Below, one piece after another: positions 1 through 4,736 of a stretch of 7,155 bases of DNA; position 1 is the first letter of the stretch, and the number at the start of each line of letters is the position of its first letter. The DNA lies in the NCBI GenBank assembly GCA_003482405.1, contig DMZB01000080.1:1-7155 (forward strand). The letters run 5' to 3'. A program made the translations under genes and the position numbers. This DNA is from Lactobacillus sp. (GTDB lineage: Bacteria > Bacillota > Bacilli > Lactobacillales > Lactobacillaceae). The notes beneath the pieces are model-generated. The model was given only the letters and a program-made list of their open reading frames with translations, was not told the DNA's origin and ran no database searches.

Positions 1-1
1 G

Positions 2-250
2 AACGGTAGTGGTCGGCAAATGTATCTGTGGCGAAACGATCATAATCAGTTTACTGGCGTGGTGGGGCTCGAGATCGAAGAACAGTTCGTTTTGGTCAGA
101 CAACTCGTTTTGTCACCACAGGAGCGTAATGATAGTACGCGCAAGCAAGTTTTGGATGCAGTTGAGAAGCTATTTCCTAAGCAACGCGTTATGGGCACGA
201 TCGCAACGACGCCAATGATTATGCGGTGGAGGAACATTGATGCCCACTAA
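2..250 (+). CDS. ribT: RibT-like GNAT-family protein, 3' part (5' end outside window)
   Basis: The reading frame is open to the left edge and ends at TAA 248-250, leaving 82 visible residues; the B. subtilis RibT family is about 124 residues, so roughly two thirds is here. The pattern F-x-G-V-V-G-L-E-I-E, then F-V-L-V-R-Q-L-V-L-S-P, then a helix ending A-V-E-K-L-F-P matches the central strands and acetyl-CoA helix of GNAT acetyltransferases of the RibT type. The family is named for its place in Bacillus rib operons and its substrate is not firmly known. In lactobacilli it commonly sits next to scpA without riboflavin biosynthesis genes, as here. The acetyl-CoA P-loop is degenerate: the usual R/Q-x-x-G-x-G/A reads Q-E-R-N-D-S-T-R, with no glycine. 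The last 11 bases overlap scpA. The family call is fairly sure; enzymatic activity is not. Confidence 0.75.
   Translation, partial: NGSGRQMYLWRNDHNQFTGVVGLEIEEQFVLVRQLVLSPQERNDSTRKQVLDAVEKLFPKQRVMGTIATTPMIMRWRNIDAH
225..232 (+). promoter_or_regulatory. Ribosome binding site that sets the scpA start
   Basis: GGTGGAGG lies inside the end of ribT, 7 bases before ATG 240. It favours ATG 240 over the in-frame TTG at 237 (only 4 bases away) and over TTG 327, which has only a weak GAGG 11 bases upstream. Translation of scpA is probably coupled to that of ribT. Confidence 0.7.
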
Positions 251-1121
251 CAAGCCACAGGAAACAACCGCGAAATCACCGGTCTTACCCGGGCAACGGG
301 CACATGATCGCGAGGCACAAGTTAATTTGGCCATAGCTAATCAGCCGACAATTAAAATTGCCGATTTTGAGGGGCCGCTGGATTTGCTGCTACACTTGAT
401 TCGCAGCGCTGAAATGGATATTTATGACATCCAAATTTCGTCGATTACGTCGCAGTATTTAAAGTATTTACATCAGATGCAGGATATGAAACTAGACGTT
501 GCCGGTGAATATTTAGTCATGGCGGCCACCTTAATGACAATTAAGAGCCGTATGTTGTTGCCACGACCAGAGGCTGATGAAGATCAAGATCCCAGCGACG
601 CCGATCCTCGTGCAGAATTGGTTGCTCAGCTGTTGGAATATCGGCGTTATCAACAAGCTGCTGACGAGTTGCGGGATAAGGAGCAGGATCGTAAGCAACA
701 ATTTACACGTGCTGCCAGTGGGGTTCCGGATGGTGTCCAATTAAGCTCGCTGGTCCCCGGTATCACGATTACAGACTTGCAAACGGCCTTTCAACGTATG
801 CTTTCCCATCGTCAGAATGATCAACCAGTTGCGCGGACGGTTACTGGGGAACAGTTTTCCATTCGCGAACAGATGCACGTTGTGTTAGATAAGTTAGATC
901 GGCGACACCCAACTAATTTTGAAGATCTCTTTACAACGCACCCCCAAACTGATGAGTTGGTCACGACCTTTTTGGCCATGCTTGAGTTGGCAAAGGTTAA
1001 TGGCGTTCGGTTTGAACAAAAAGTGGTTAATGGCCCCATTTTGGTTTATGCAGGTGATCGAAGTGAGGCAGAGTTAAATCAAGAAATTCTAACGCCATTT
1101 GAGGATGAAAAAGAGTCATGA
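240..1121 (+). CDS. scpA: Segregation and condensation protein A (kleisin subunit)
   Basis: ScpA is the kleisin that bridges the two SMC heads and binds an ScpB dimer, forming the SMC-ScpAB condensin that loads on and individualises the replicated chromosome. The protein is 293 residues. The family signature [17 protein letters not shown] starts at residue 38, followed by I-Y-D-I, the E-Y-L-V-M-A-A-T-L block and I-K-S-R-M-L-L-P. An acidic hinge (E-A-D-E-D-Q-D-P) comes next, and the C terminus carries the winged-helix region that meets the SMC head. Family members are usually about 240-260 residues with the signature near residue 5, so this protein has roughly 35 extra, polar N-terminal residues. 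The start at ATG 240 is supported by its strong ribosome binding site. Its stop overlaps the scpB start (ATGA), which indicates coupled, stoichiometric translation. Confidence 0.95.
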   Translation: MPTNKPQETTAKSPVLPGQRAHDREAQVNLAIANQPTIKIADFEGPLDLLLHLIRSAEMDIYDIQISSITSQYLKYLHQMQDMKLDVAGEYLVMAATLMTIKSRMLLPRPEADEDQDPSDADPRAELVAQLLEYRRYQQAADELRDKEQDRKQQFTRAASGVPDGVQLSSLVPGITITDLQTAFQRMLSHRQNDQPVARTVTGEQFSIREQMHVVLDKLDRRHPTNFEDLFTTHPQTDELVTTFLAMLELAKVNGVRFEQKVVNGPILVYAGDRSEAELNQEILTPFEDEKES

Positions 1122-1729
1122 CAAACATTGAACAAATTGAAGGACTGCTTTTTATTGCCGGCGATGAAGGTATTTCGGTAGCAGAGCTGTCGCATGCCAC
1201 TGGGTTTATGCGGGCGGCAATCAACACGATGTTGGATGAAATTGCTGACCGTCATGCCGCTAGTGAAGATGATCCGCTGTGTTTGCTAGACAACGACGGA
1301 ATTTATCGACTCGCAACTAAAAAGGAACTTGCGGGGGTTATCAAACGTTACTTTGAGGCGCCGTTGGCGACGAATTTATCACAGGCGTCCTTAGAGGTGC
1401 TCGCAATCACCGCTTATCGTCAGCCGGTAACGCGAATCGATATTGACGAAATTCGTGGTGTTTCTAGTACGGCGACCCTACAAAAACTGGTGTTACGTAA
1501 TTTAGTCGAGGCACATGGTCGCAAAGATGAACCAGGGCGTCCCATTTTGTATCGCACGACGAATTATTTTTTAGATTATTTCGGCTTAACCGATGTTCAC
1601 CAGTTGCCACCGCTGCCAAAAGCGGAAACGTTGGATGAAGCGCAAGCCGAGACGGGCGACCTGTTTTTGGCTGCATTTCAAGATCAACTTGCCGGTCAAA
1701 CTAAAGAGAATGAAAAACAAGAGGACTAG
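1118..1729 (+). CDS. scpB: Segregation and condensation protein B
   Basis: ScpB dimerises and clamps the middle of ScpA in the SMC-ScpAB complex. The 203-residue protein is close to the usual size (about 190-200). It has two winged-helix domains; the second holds the clearest family block at residues 87-157: [17 protein letters not shown], then D-E-I-R-G-V, then [10 protein letters not shown] and the closing F-L-D-Y-F-G-L. The tail after residue 157 is charged and low in conservation, as in relatives. ATG 1118 overlaps the scpA stop by four bases, and the AAAGAG just upstream is a weak ribosome binding site, so re-initiation by ribosomes finishing scpA is likely. The stop is 3 bases before rluB. 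Confidence 0.95.
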   Translation: MTNIEQIEGLLFIAGDEGISVAELSHATGFMRAAINTMLDEIADRHAASEDDPLCLLDNDGIYRLATKKELAGVIKRYFEAPLATNLSQASLEVLAITAYRQPVTRIDIDEIRGVSSTATLQKLVLRNLVEAHGRKDEPGRPILYRTTNYFLDYFGLTDVHQLPPLPKAETLDEAQAETGDLFLAAFQDQLAGQTKENEKQED

Positions 1730-1732
1730 GAT

Positions 1733-2473
1733 ATGGCAGAAAGATTACAAAAAGTAATGGCCCGCGCAGGCGTGGCATCCCGGCGAAAATCAGAGACGCT
1801 TATTTCCACCGGACACGTTCAGGTTAATGGCGTTGTGATTCGTGAATTAGGAACTAAAGTTGGTGCTGACGATGCCATTCAAGTGGATGGTGTGGCGATT
1901 CAACAAGAACAGTTCGTTTATTATTTGCTATATAAACCGCGCGGTGTCGTTTCAACGGCTCATGATGATAAAGGGCGCAAGACCGTCGTGGATTTGCTGA
2001 GTGATATTGATGAACGAATTTATCCAGTTGGCCGGTTGGATTATGACACCTCAGGTTTGTTACTGATGACTAACGACGGTGAACTAGCCAATCAATTAAT
2101 GCACCCAAAGTTTAAGGTGGATAAAACTTATGTCGCCAAGGTCAAGGGCATTCCGACTAATGAGGCGTTTGAAAAGTTGCGGCATGGTTTGGTCGTTGAT
2201 GGACATAAAACCGCTCCGGCGAAGAGCAAACTAATTAGTGCTGACCGTCACAAGAGCACTGCGATTGTTCAGCTTACAATTCATGAAGGGCACAATCATC
2301 AAGTTAAAAATATGCTGACGGCAGTGGGTTTCCCAGTTGAAAAACTGCGTCGTGATAGTTATGGTCCGTTAACGTTAGACGGTTTGACCACTGGTGACTA
2401 TCGCGAGTTAAAAGTGGCGGAACTTGAAGCATTGCGGGAATCAGTCACGATCAAAAACAACCGGCGTCGATAA
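1733..2473 (+). CDS. rluB: 23S rRNA pseudouridine synthase, RluB (RsuA/RluB/E/F) family
   Basis: This enzyme isomerises one uridine in the peptidyl-transferase region of 23S rRNA to pseudouridine during 50S assembly. The protein is 246 residues. Residues 1-60 form an S4 RNA-binding domain (M-A-E-R-L-Q-K-V-M-A-R-A-G-V-A-S-R-R, then V-Q-V-N-G). The synthase domain follows with K-P-R-G-V-V-S-T and the catalytic motif G-R-L-D-Y-D-T-S-G-L-L-L at 100-111, in which D103 is the nucleophile by family alignment. E-G-H-N-H-Q-V-K-N-M fits the family motif E-G-x-N-x-Q-V-R-R-M with K-N in place of R-R. The C terminus is basic (K-N-N-R-R-R). GAGGA at 1721-1725 precedes ATG 1733 by 7 bases. The neighbouring scpAB-rluB order is conserved in Bacilli, where the homologue is YpuL. 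The exact target base is inferred from the family. Confidence 0.93.
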   Translation: MAERLQKVMARAGVASRRKSETLISTGHVQVNGVVIRELGTKVGADDAIQVDGVAIQQEQFVYYLLYKPRGVVSTAHDDKGRKTVVDLLSDIDERIYPVGRLDYDTSGLLLMTNDGELANQLMHPKFKVDKTYVAKVKGIPTNEAFEKLRHGLVVDGHKTAPAKSKLISADRHKSTAIVQLTIHEGHNHQVKNMLTAVGFPVEKLRRDSYGPLTLDGLTTGDYRELKVAELEALRESVTIKNNRRR

Positions 2474-2486
2474 AGCAGTGGCTCAG

Positions 2487-2496
2487 TTGTGCACAA
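2487..2496. repeat. 10-base perfect palindrome upstream of the ribU promoter
   Basis: TTGTGCACAA is self-complementary and lies 15 bases before the ribU -35 box. It could be a regulator site or the chance tip of a small hairpin. There is no T-run after it, so it is not a terminator. Function unknown. Confidence 0.3.
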
Positions 2497-2511
2497 AATG
2501 GTGAGGATTTG

Positions 2512-2539
2512 TTGACCGTGACCATTTATGTGTTACACT
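2512..2539 (+). promoter_or_regulatory. Probable promoter of the FMN riboswitch-ribU transcript
   Basis: TTGACC (2512-2517, five of six matches to the -35 consensus) is followed after 16 bases by TACACT (2534-2539), with TG at 2531-2532 giving an extended -10. The expected start near 2546 is about 30 bases before the riboswitch aptamer, as is usual. Confidence 0.7.
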
Positions 2540-2576
2540 GCCTGTGTAAGTAATTTTTAAAGTAAATATTTGGTTC

Positions 2577-2691
2577 GTCTTCAGGGCAGGGTGAAATTCC
2601 CGACCGGCGGTGATAGCCCGCGACTCTCCATCATGGAGATTGATTTTGGTGAAATTCCAAAGCCGACAGTACAGTCTGGTATAAAGAAGAT
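2577..2691 (+). promoter_or_regulatory. FMN riboswitch aptamer (RFN element)
   Basis: The conserved core is nearly complete. It contains TCTTC (2578-2582, P1 5' strand), GGGCAGGGTGAAATTCCCGA, CCGGCGGTGATAGCCCGCGA, a variable 6-bp hairpin (2625-2630 with 2634-2639), GGTGAAATTCCAAAGCCGAC, AGTCTGG, and GAAGA (2686-2690, P1 3' strand, fully complementary to 2578-2582). These are the hallmark blocks of RFN elements, which bind flavin mononucleotide in the nascent RNA. One departure is seen: the usual GGATGAAAGAAGA reads GGTATAAAGAAGA. It lies ahead of ribU, so its role is to shut off riboflavin uptake when FMN is high. Confidence 0.97.
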
Positions 2692-2696
2692 CGGCA

Positions 2697-2732
2697 ATGA
2701 GACACCCATTTTGTGATGTCAATACGTCTGAT
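2697..2732 (+). promoter_or_regulatory. Candidate antiterminator of the FMN riboswitch
   Basis: ATGAGAC (2697-2703) nearly copies GTGAGAC (2755-2761), the base of the terminator's 3' arm. It can therefore pair with GTCTGAT (2726-2732) with the same single G-G mismatch. Pairing here would take away the terminator's 5' arm and allow read-through. FMN-dependent closing of P1, which ends at 2690, would have to disfavour it. The switching detail is inferred. Confidence 0.55.
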
Positions 2733-2767
2733 CGTGTTCCCTGAAAGGAATATGGTGAGACTTTTTT
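2726..2767 (+). terminator. Rho-independent terminator, riboswitch expression platform
   Basis: The two 15-base arms, 2726-2740 and 2747-2761, pair throughout except for one G-G mismatch, with three G-U pairs. The outer ends are GTCT/AGAC and the inner ends TTCC/GGAA, closing a 6-base loop CTGAAA. Six T residues (2762-2767) follow at once. Its position between the FMN aptamer and ribU makes it the OFF hairpin. Confidence 0.9.
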
Positions 2768-2801
2768 ATTGCCATGCCAGCGAAGATGACCCATCTAGTG
2801 T

Positions 2802-2822
2802 GGTATTACCTTTTGTGATACC
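2802..2822 (+). other. Leader hairpin between riboswitch terminator and ribU
   Basis: GGTATTAC (2802-2809) pairs with GTGATACC (2815-2822) over 8 bp, including one G-U pair, with a loop of CTTTT. No T-run follows, so it is not a terminator. It ends 7 bases before the ribU ribosome binding site and may stabilise the mRNA or space the leader. Confidence 0.45.
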
Positions 2823-2826
2823 GAAA

Positions 2827-2844
2827 CTTGAGGAGGAGTTCAAG
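2827..2844 (+). promoter_or_regulatory. ribU ribosome binding site held in a hairpin loop
   Basis: CTTGAGGAGGAGTTCAAG forms a short stem (CTTGA 2827-2831 with TCAAG 2840-2844) that presents GGAGGAG in its loop, directly before ATG 2845. The very strong GAGGAGG supports this start, 6 bases from the end of the purine run, over the in-frame upstream codon at 2713, which lies inside the riboswitch platform region. Confidence 0.6.
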
Positions 2845-3438
2845 ATGGGAAATACAAGGTTACGTCGCATGATCAGTGTGGCAGTTTTGGGTGCTGCAGC
2901 GGCGGTCGTTATGTTTTTGGAATTTCCAATTTTACCTGGGGCCACATTTATGAAATTGGATCTCAGCTTATTAATTATCCTGCTTGGGACTGTAATTTAC
3001 GGATTGGGTGATGGTGCATTGATTGCACTGATTGCGGTCGTTTTGCACCTGTTGTTAAAGGGGCTGAATCCATTCAGCCTGATTGGTGACACGATTGCTT
3101 TTGTGGCAAACATGGCTTACGTAATCCCAATTTATTGGTTGTTGACGCGGTCTCACCGTAAAAATGTTTTTAAGTTGTCTGTCGGGATTTCGTTTAGCAC
3201 GGTGTTATTAACGATTGTAATGGCGCTGTTAAACGGATTTCTGATGTTCCCACTTTACATGAAAGTTGGTGGGTTGCCAGCTTCAACGAATATTCCTGCA
3301 TTGGTGTGGAGTGTGGTCGTTCCATTTAACCTCATCAAAGGCGTCATAATCGGGATCGCATTTTGGATCGTTTACTGGCGCATGGAACCATGGTTGGCAA
3401 GACAGCATCGAGAAATTAGTGGTAAACAACGATCTTGA
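2845..3438 (+). CDS. ribU: Riboflavin ECF transporter S component RibU
   Basis: RibU is the membrane S-component that binds riboflavin and, with the shared energising module EcfA-EcfA'-EcfT (not in this window), imports it at ATP cost. The protein is 197 residues, normal for the family (about 190-206), and almost wholly hydrophobic with about six membrane segments. TM1 has alanines spaced for the contact with EcfT (S-V-A-V-L-G-A-A-A-A). The RibU signature is visible: F-P-I-L-P-G-A-T-F-M-K-L-D-L-S just after TM1, then L-K-G-L-N-P-F and, near the end, V-P-F-N-L-I-K-G. The tail is basic. The upstream FMN riboswitch independently supports riboflavin as the substrate. No riboflavin biosynthesis gene is nearby, so uptake may be the main flavin source. 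Two terminators follow it. Confidence 0.95.
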   Translation: MGNTRLRRMISVAVLGAAAAVVMFLEFPILPGATFMKLDLSLLIILLGTVIYGLGDGALIALIAVVLHLLLKGLNPFSLIGDTIAFVANMAYVIPIYWLLTRSHRKNVFKLSVGISFSTVLLTIVMALLNGFLMFPLYMKVGGLPASTNIPALVWSVVVPFNLIKGVIIGIAFWIVYWRMEPWLARQHREISGKQRS

Positions 3439-3538
3439 CTGAAAATGATCGGCATCTAGAGGTTGTGACATAAGTTTATTTCCTATGAACGACGTGAGTG
3501 ATATCGCGCTCCAAAGTCCTGAAAATTTCGCTTAACCC
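3439..3538. other. Non-coding stretch after ribU
   Basis: No gene is supported here. A 16-codon frame (ATG 3485 to TAA) has no ribosome binding site. A weak hairpin can form from GAGTG (3496-3500) and CGCTC (3507-3511). A poor promoter-like pair (TTGTGA 3463, TATGAA 3484, spacing 15) is seen but not convincing. It might be a dispersed intergenic element, but only one copy is in the window. Confidence 0.4.
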
Positions 3539-3579
3539 AAAACTGACCCATTCCCAAAATTCGGGAATAGGTCAGTTTT
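3539..3579. terminator. Strong intrinsic terminator after ribU
   Basis: AAAACTGACC (3539-3548) pairs with GGTCAGTTTT (3570-3579), and ATTCCC (3550-3555) with GGGAAT (3563-3568), with one C-A mismatch between. The loop is AAAATTC and the 3' side ends in TTTTA. The A and T tracts at both ends would let it act in both directions, although no gene converges on it. Confidence 0.88.
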
Positions 3580-3587
3580 ATGTTAGT

Positions 3588-3628
3588 GACCGTGTCCAAA
3601 ACGGACCTAGGTCGCGGTTCCTTTTTTT
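3588..3628 (+). terminator. Second, tandem terminator after ribU
   Basis: GACCGTGTCC (3588-3597) pairs with GGTCGCGGTT (3610-3619) with two G-U pairs and one U-U mismatch, and T3622-T3628 (seven T) follow. An alternative fold uses the perfect palindrome GACCTAGGTC (3604-3613). It lies 8 bases after the first terminator, and the pair should insulate ypbB-recQ from ribU. Confidence 0.7.
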
Positions 3629-3660
3629 ATTAATCTAAACCGCCTTCATCACGCGGGTCA

Positions 3661-3690
3661 TCGTGATACAGTGACAACTTGTGTTACACT
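3661..3690 (+). promoter_or_regulatory. Probable promoter of ypbB-recQ (extended -10)
   Basis: TACACT (3685-3690) with TG at 3682-3683 forms an extended -10. The best -35 is weak (TCGTGA 3661-3666, spacing 18). TGTGTTACACTG (3680-3691) is the same 12 bases as at the ribU promoter (2529-2540). Transcription would start about 25 bases before the ypbB start codon. Confidence 0.5.
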
Positions 3691-3700
3691 GACAACACAA
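3679..3700. repeat. Inverted repeat over the ypbB-recQ -10 box; possible operator
   Basis: TTGTGTT (3679-3685) and AACACAA (3694-3700) are perfect 7-base inverted arms separated by 8 bases, spanning the -10 box and the expected start point. A direct repeat TGACAAC (3672-3678 and 3690-3696) overlaps it. The position suits a repressor site. The arm spacing is not that of the Rex box, and it does not match the LexA or CcpA consensus. Confidence 0.4.
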
Positions 3701-3719
3701 CACTTGGGAGGGGCCAACC

Positions 3720-4736
3720 GTGGATCCAGAATTATTGATTCGTTTTTTATCAACTGAACAAGCGCGTCGACCTAAAGTTATTTTCAACTGTTTGACAGGT
3801 AAACGAACGGTTTCCGTTCTTTTCTGGGCCTTGCAGTATGACCTGTTGACTTGGCTGAATGTCTGGCCTAGTTTGAGCTGGGACAGTTTTGAAGCTGCCG
3901 TCAACACTTTAGTGAAAGCAAAGCGCGTTGACGTTCAGAGTGATGGTCAACTGTTGAGTCATGAAACAGTCGGTTCACCTTATTTGAACACCATAGTACC
4001 TGTCTCACAGCGACGACTATACCGAATGATGCACGCAAAAATTGTCAGTGATGTGACATTGTTAGGCATTCAAGCGCTGTCACATCGCGTGCAACACGAT
4101 ATGAGTTACTTTCCCGTCAGTGTGAGTGAACGGGCACGTCAACAAGTGCGCCGGTGGTTTAAGTCTTTTGATGAAGTTCAGGCACAGCAGTTAGTTGAGC
4201 AATTCCAACAGTGGCTCGAAACGTTGCCCAATCAGCAAGCACAAATTTTTGTTAGCCAATTAGTTGGCGCGCATCATTCTGGCTACACGACAATGCAGTT
4301 AAGCCAAGCACTAGGCACACCGGCTTGGCAGATTGATTTAATGCAAACTGCCAATTTAGCGGCCTTTTCACAATTTTGCCAGCAAAGTGATTCAGCGTGG
4401 CAGCAGTTGTTGATGCCCTTTTTTGAACCTGATTTACCAAAGCCGGTCCAGCAAACGCTGGCGGCTACGTTACGTCATCAAAACCGCGAAAAGATTGGTG
4501 AAGAACGTGGATTAAAACCCAGCACAATTAATGAACATTTATTAACGGCGGCCATACTCTTACCGATCGACAAGTTTCCTTTTGATTTATGTGTAAATGC
4601 AGGGGAACGAGCCCGCATTGCGGCCGGCCAACCCAGAGAAATCGGGGCGTGGCAGTGTGGCGCAAATGCGAGTGCAGATCAGTTCTTTAAATTTCGAATG
4701 ACACAAATTTGGGAGACCAAGCAACATGAATCATGA
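3720..4736 (+). CDS. ypbB: YpbB-like helix-turn-helix protein, RecQ partner candidate
   Basis: The 338-residue protein starts at GTG 3720, 6 bases after GGGAGGGG (3706-3713). It resembles B. subtilis YpbB, a protein of unknown role encoded beside the RecQ helicase gene recS. The only clear domain is near the C terminus: residues about 245-280, with K-I-G-E-E-R-G-L-K-P-S-T-I-N-E-H-L-L at 258-275, form a helix-turn-helix of the 'helicase HTH' type that is also found at the C terminus of some RecQ proteins. The first 240 residues are soluble, mixed helical and Gln/Leu-rich (W-F-K-S-F-D-E-V-Q-A-Q-Q-L-V-E-Q-F-Q-Q-W) with no catalytic motif that I recognise. Its stop overlaps recQ by 11 bases, so the two are translated together. 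I infer a DNA-binding accessory of RecQ; a separate regulator is also possible. Confidence 0.82.
   Translation: MDPELLIRFLSTEQARRPKVIFNCLTGKRTVSVLFWALQYDLLTWLNVWPSLSWDSFEAAVNTLVKAKRVDVQSDGQLLSHETVGSPYLNTIVPVSQRRLYRMMHAKIVSDVTLLGIQALSHRVQHDMSYFPVSVSERARQQVRRWFKSFDEVQAQQLVEQFQQWLETLPNQQAQIFVSQLVGAHHSGYTTMQLSQALGTPAWQIDLMQTANLAAFSQFCQQSDSAWQQLLMPFFEPDLPKPVQQTLAATLRHQNREKIGEERGLKPSTINEHLLTAAILLPIDKFPFDLCVNAGERARIAAGQPREIGAWQCGANASADQFFKFRMTQIWETKQHES

Noticed and set aside
9..218. +1-shifted 69-codon frame at the left edge
   Set aside because: Shadow of ribT, whose frame is open to the edge and matches the GNAT pattern.
2483..2794. 103-codon frame on the - strand over the riboswitch
   Set aside because: It is the complement of the FMN aptamer and terminator, whose conservation explains the sequence; no ribosome binding site and no family resemblance.
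2713..2844. Upstream in-frame start that would lengthen RibU by 44 residues
   Set aside because: It begins inside the riboswitch platform region, has no ribosome binding site, and the extra residues do not resemble RibU; ATG 2845 has a near-ideal site.
3435..3462. TTGACT at the ribU stop as a -35 box
   Set aside because: No acceptable -10 at 16-18 bases, and terminators follow within about 100 bases.
3679..3700. Rex (redox) operator at the ypbB promoter
   Set aside because: The TTGTG and CACAA arms fit, but they are 12 bases apart rather than the 8 of the Rex consensus, and the inner bases differ.
3805..3823. Hairpin GAACGG-TTT-CCGTTC followed by TTTT inside ypbB, attenuator-like or LexA-like
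   Set aside because: Only 6 bp with a 3-base loop and four T, inside well-formed coding sequence; the half-sites do not fit the CGAAC-N4-GTTCG LexA pattern.
3635..3907. 90-codon frame on the - strand opposite the ypbB start
   Set aside because: It runs across the ypbB promoter and coding start, has no ribosome binding site and no recognisable features.
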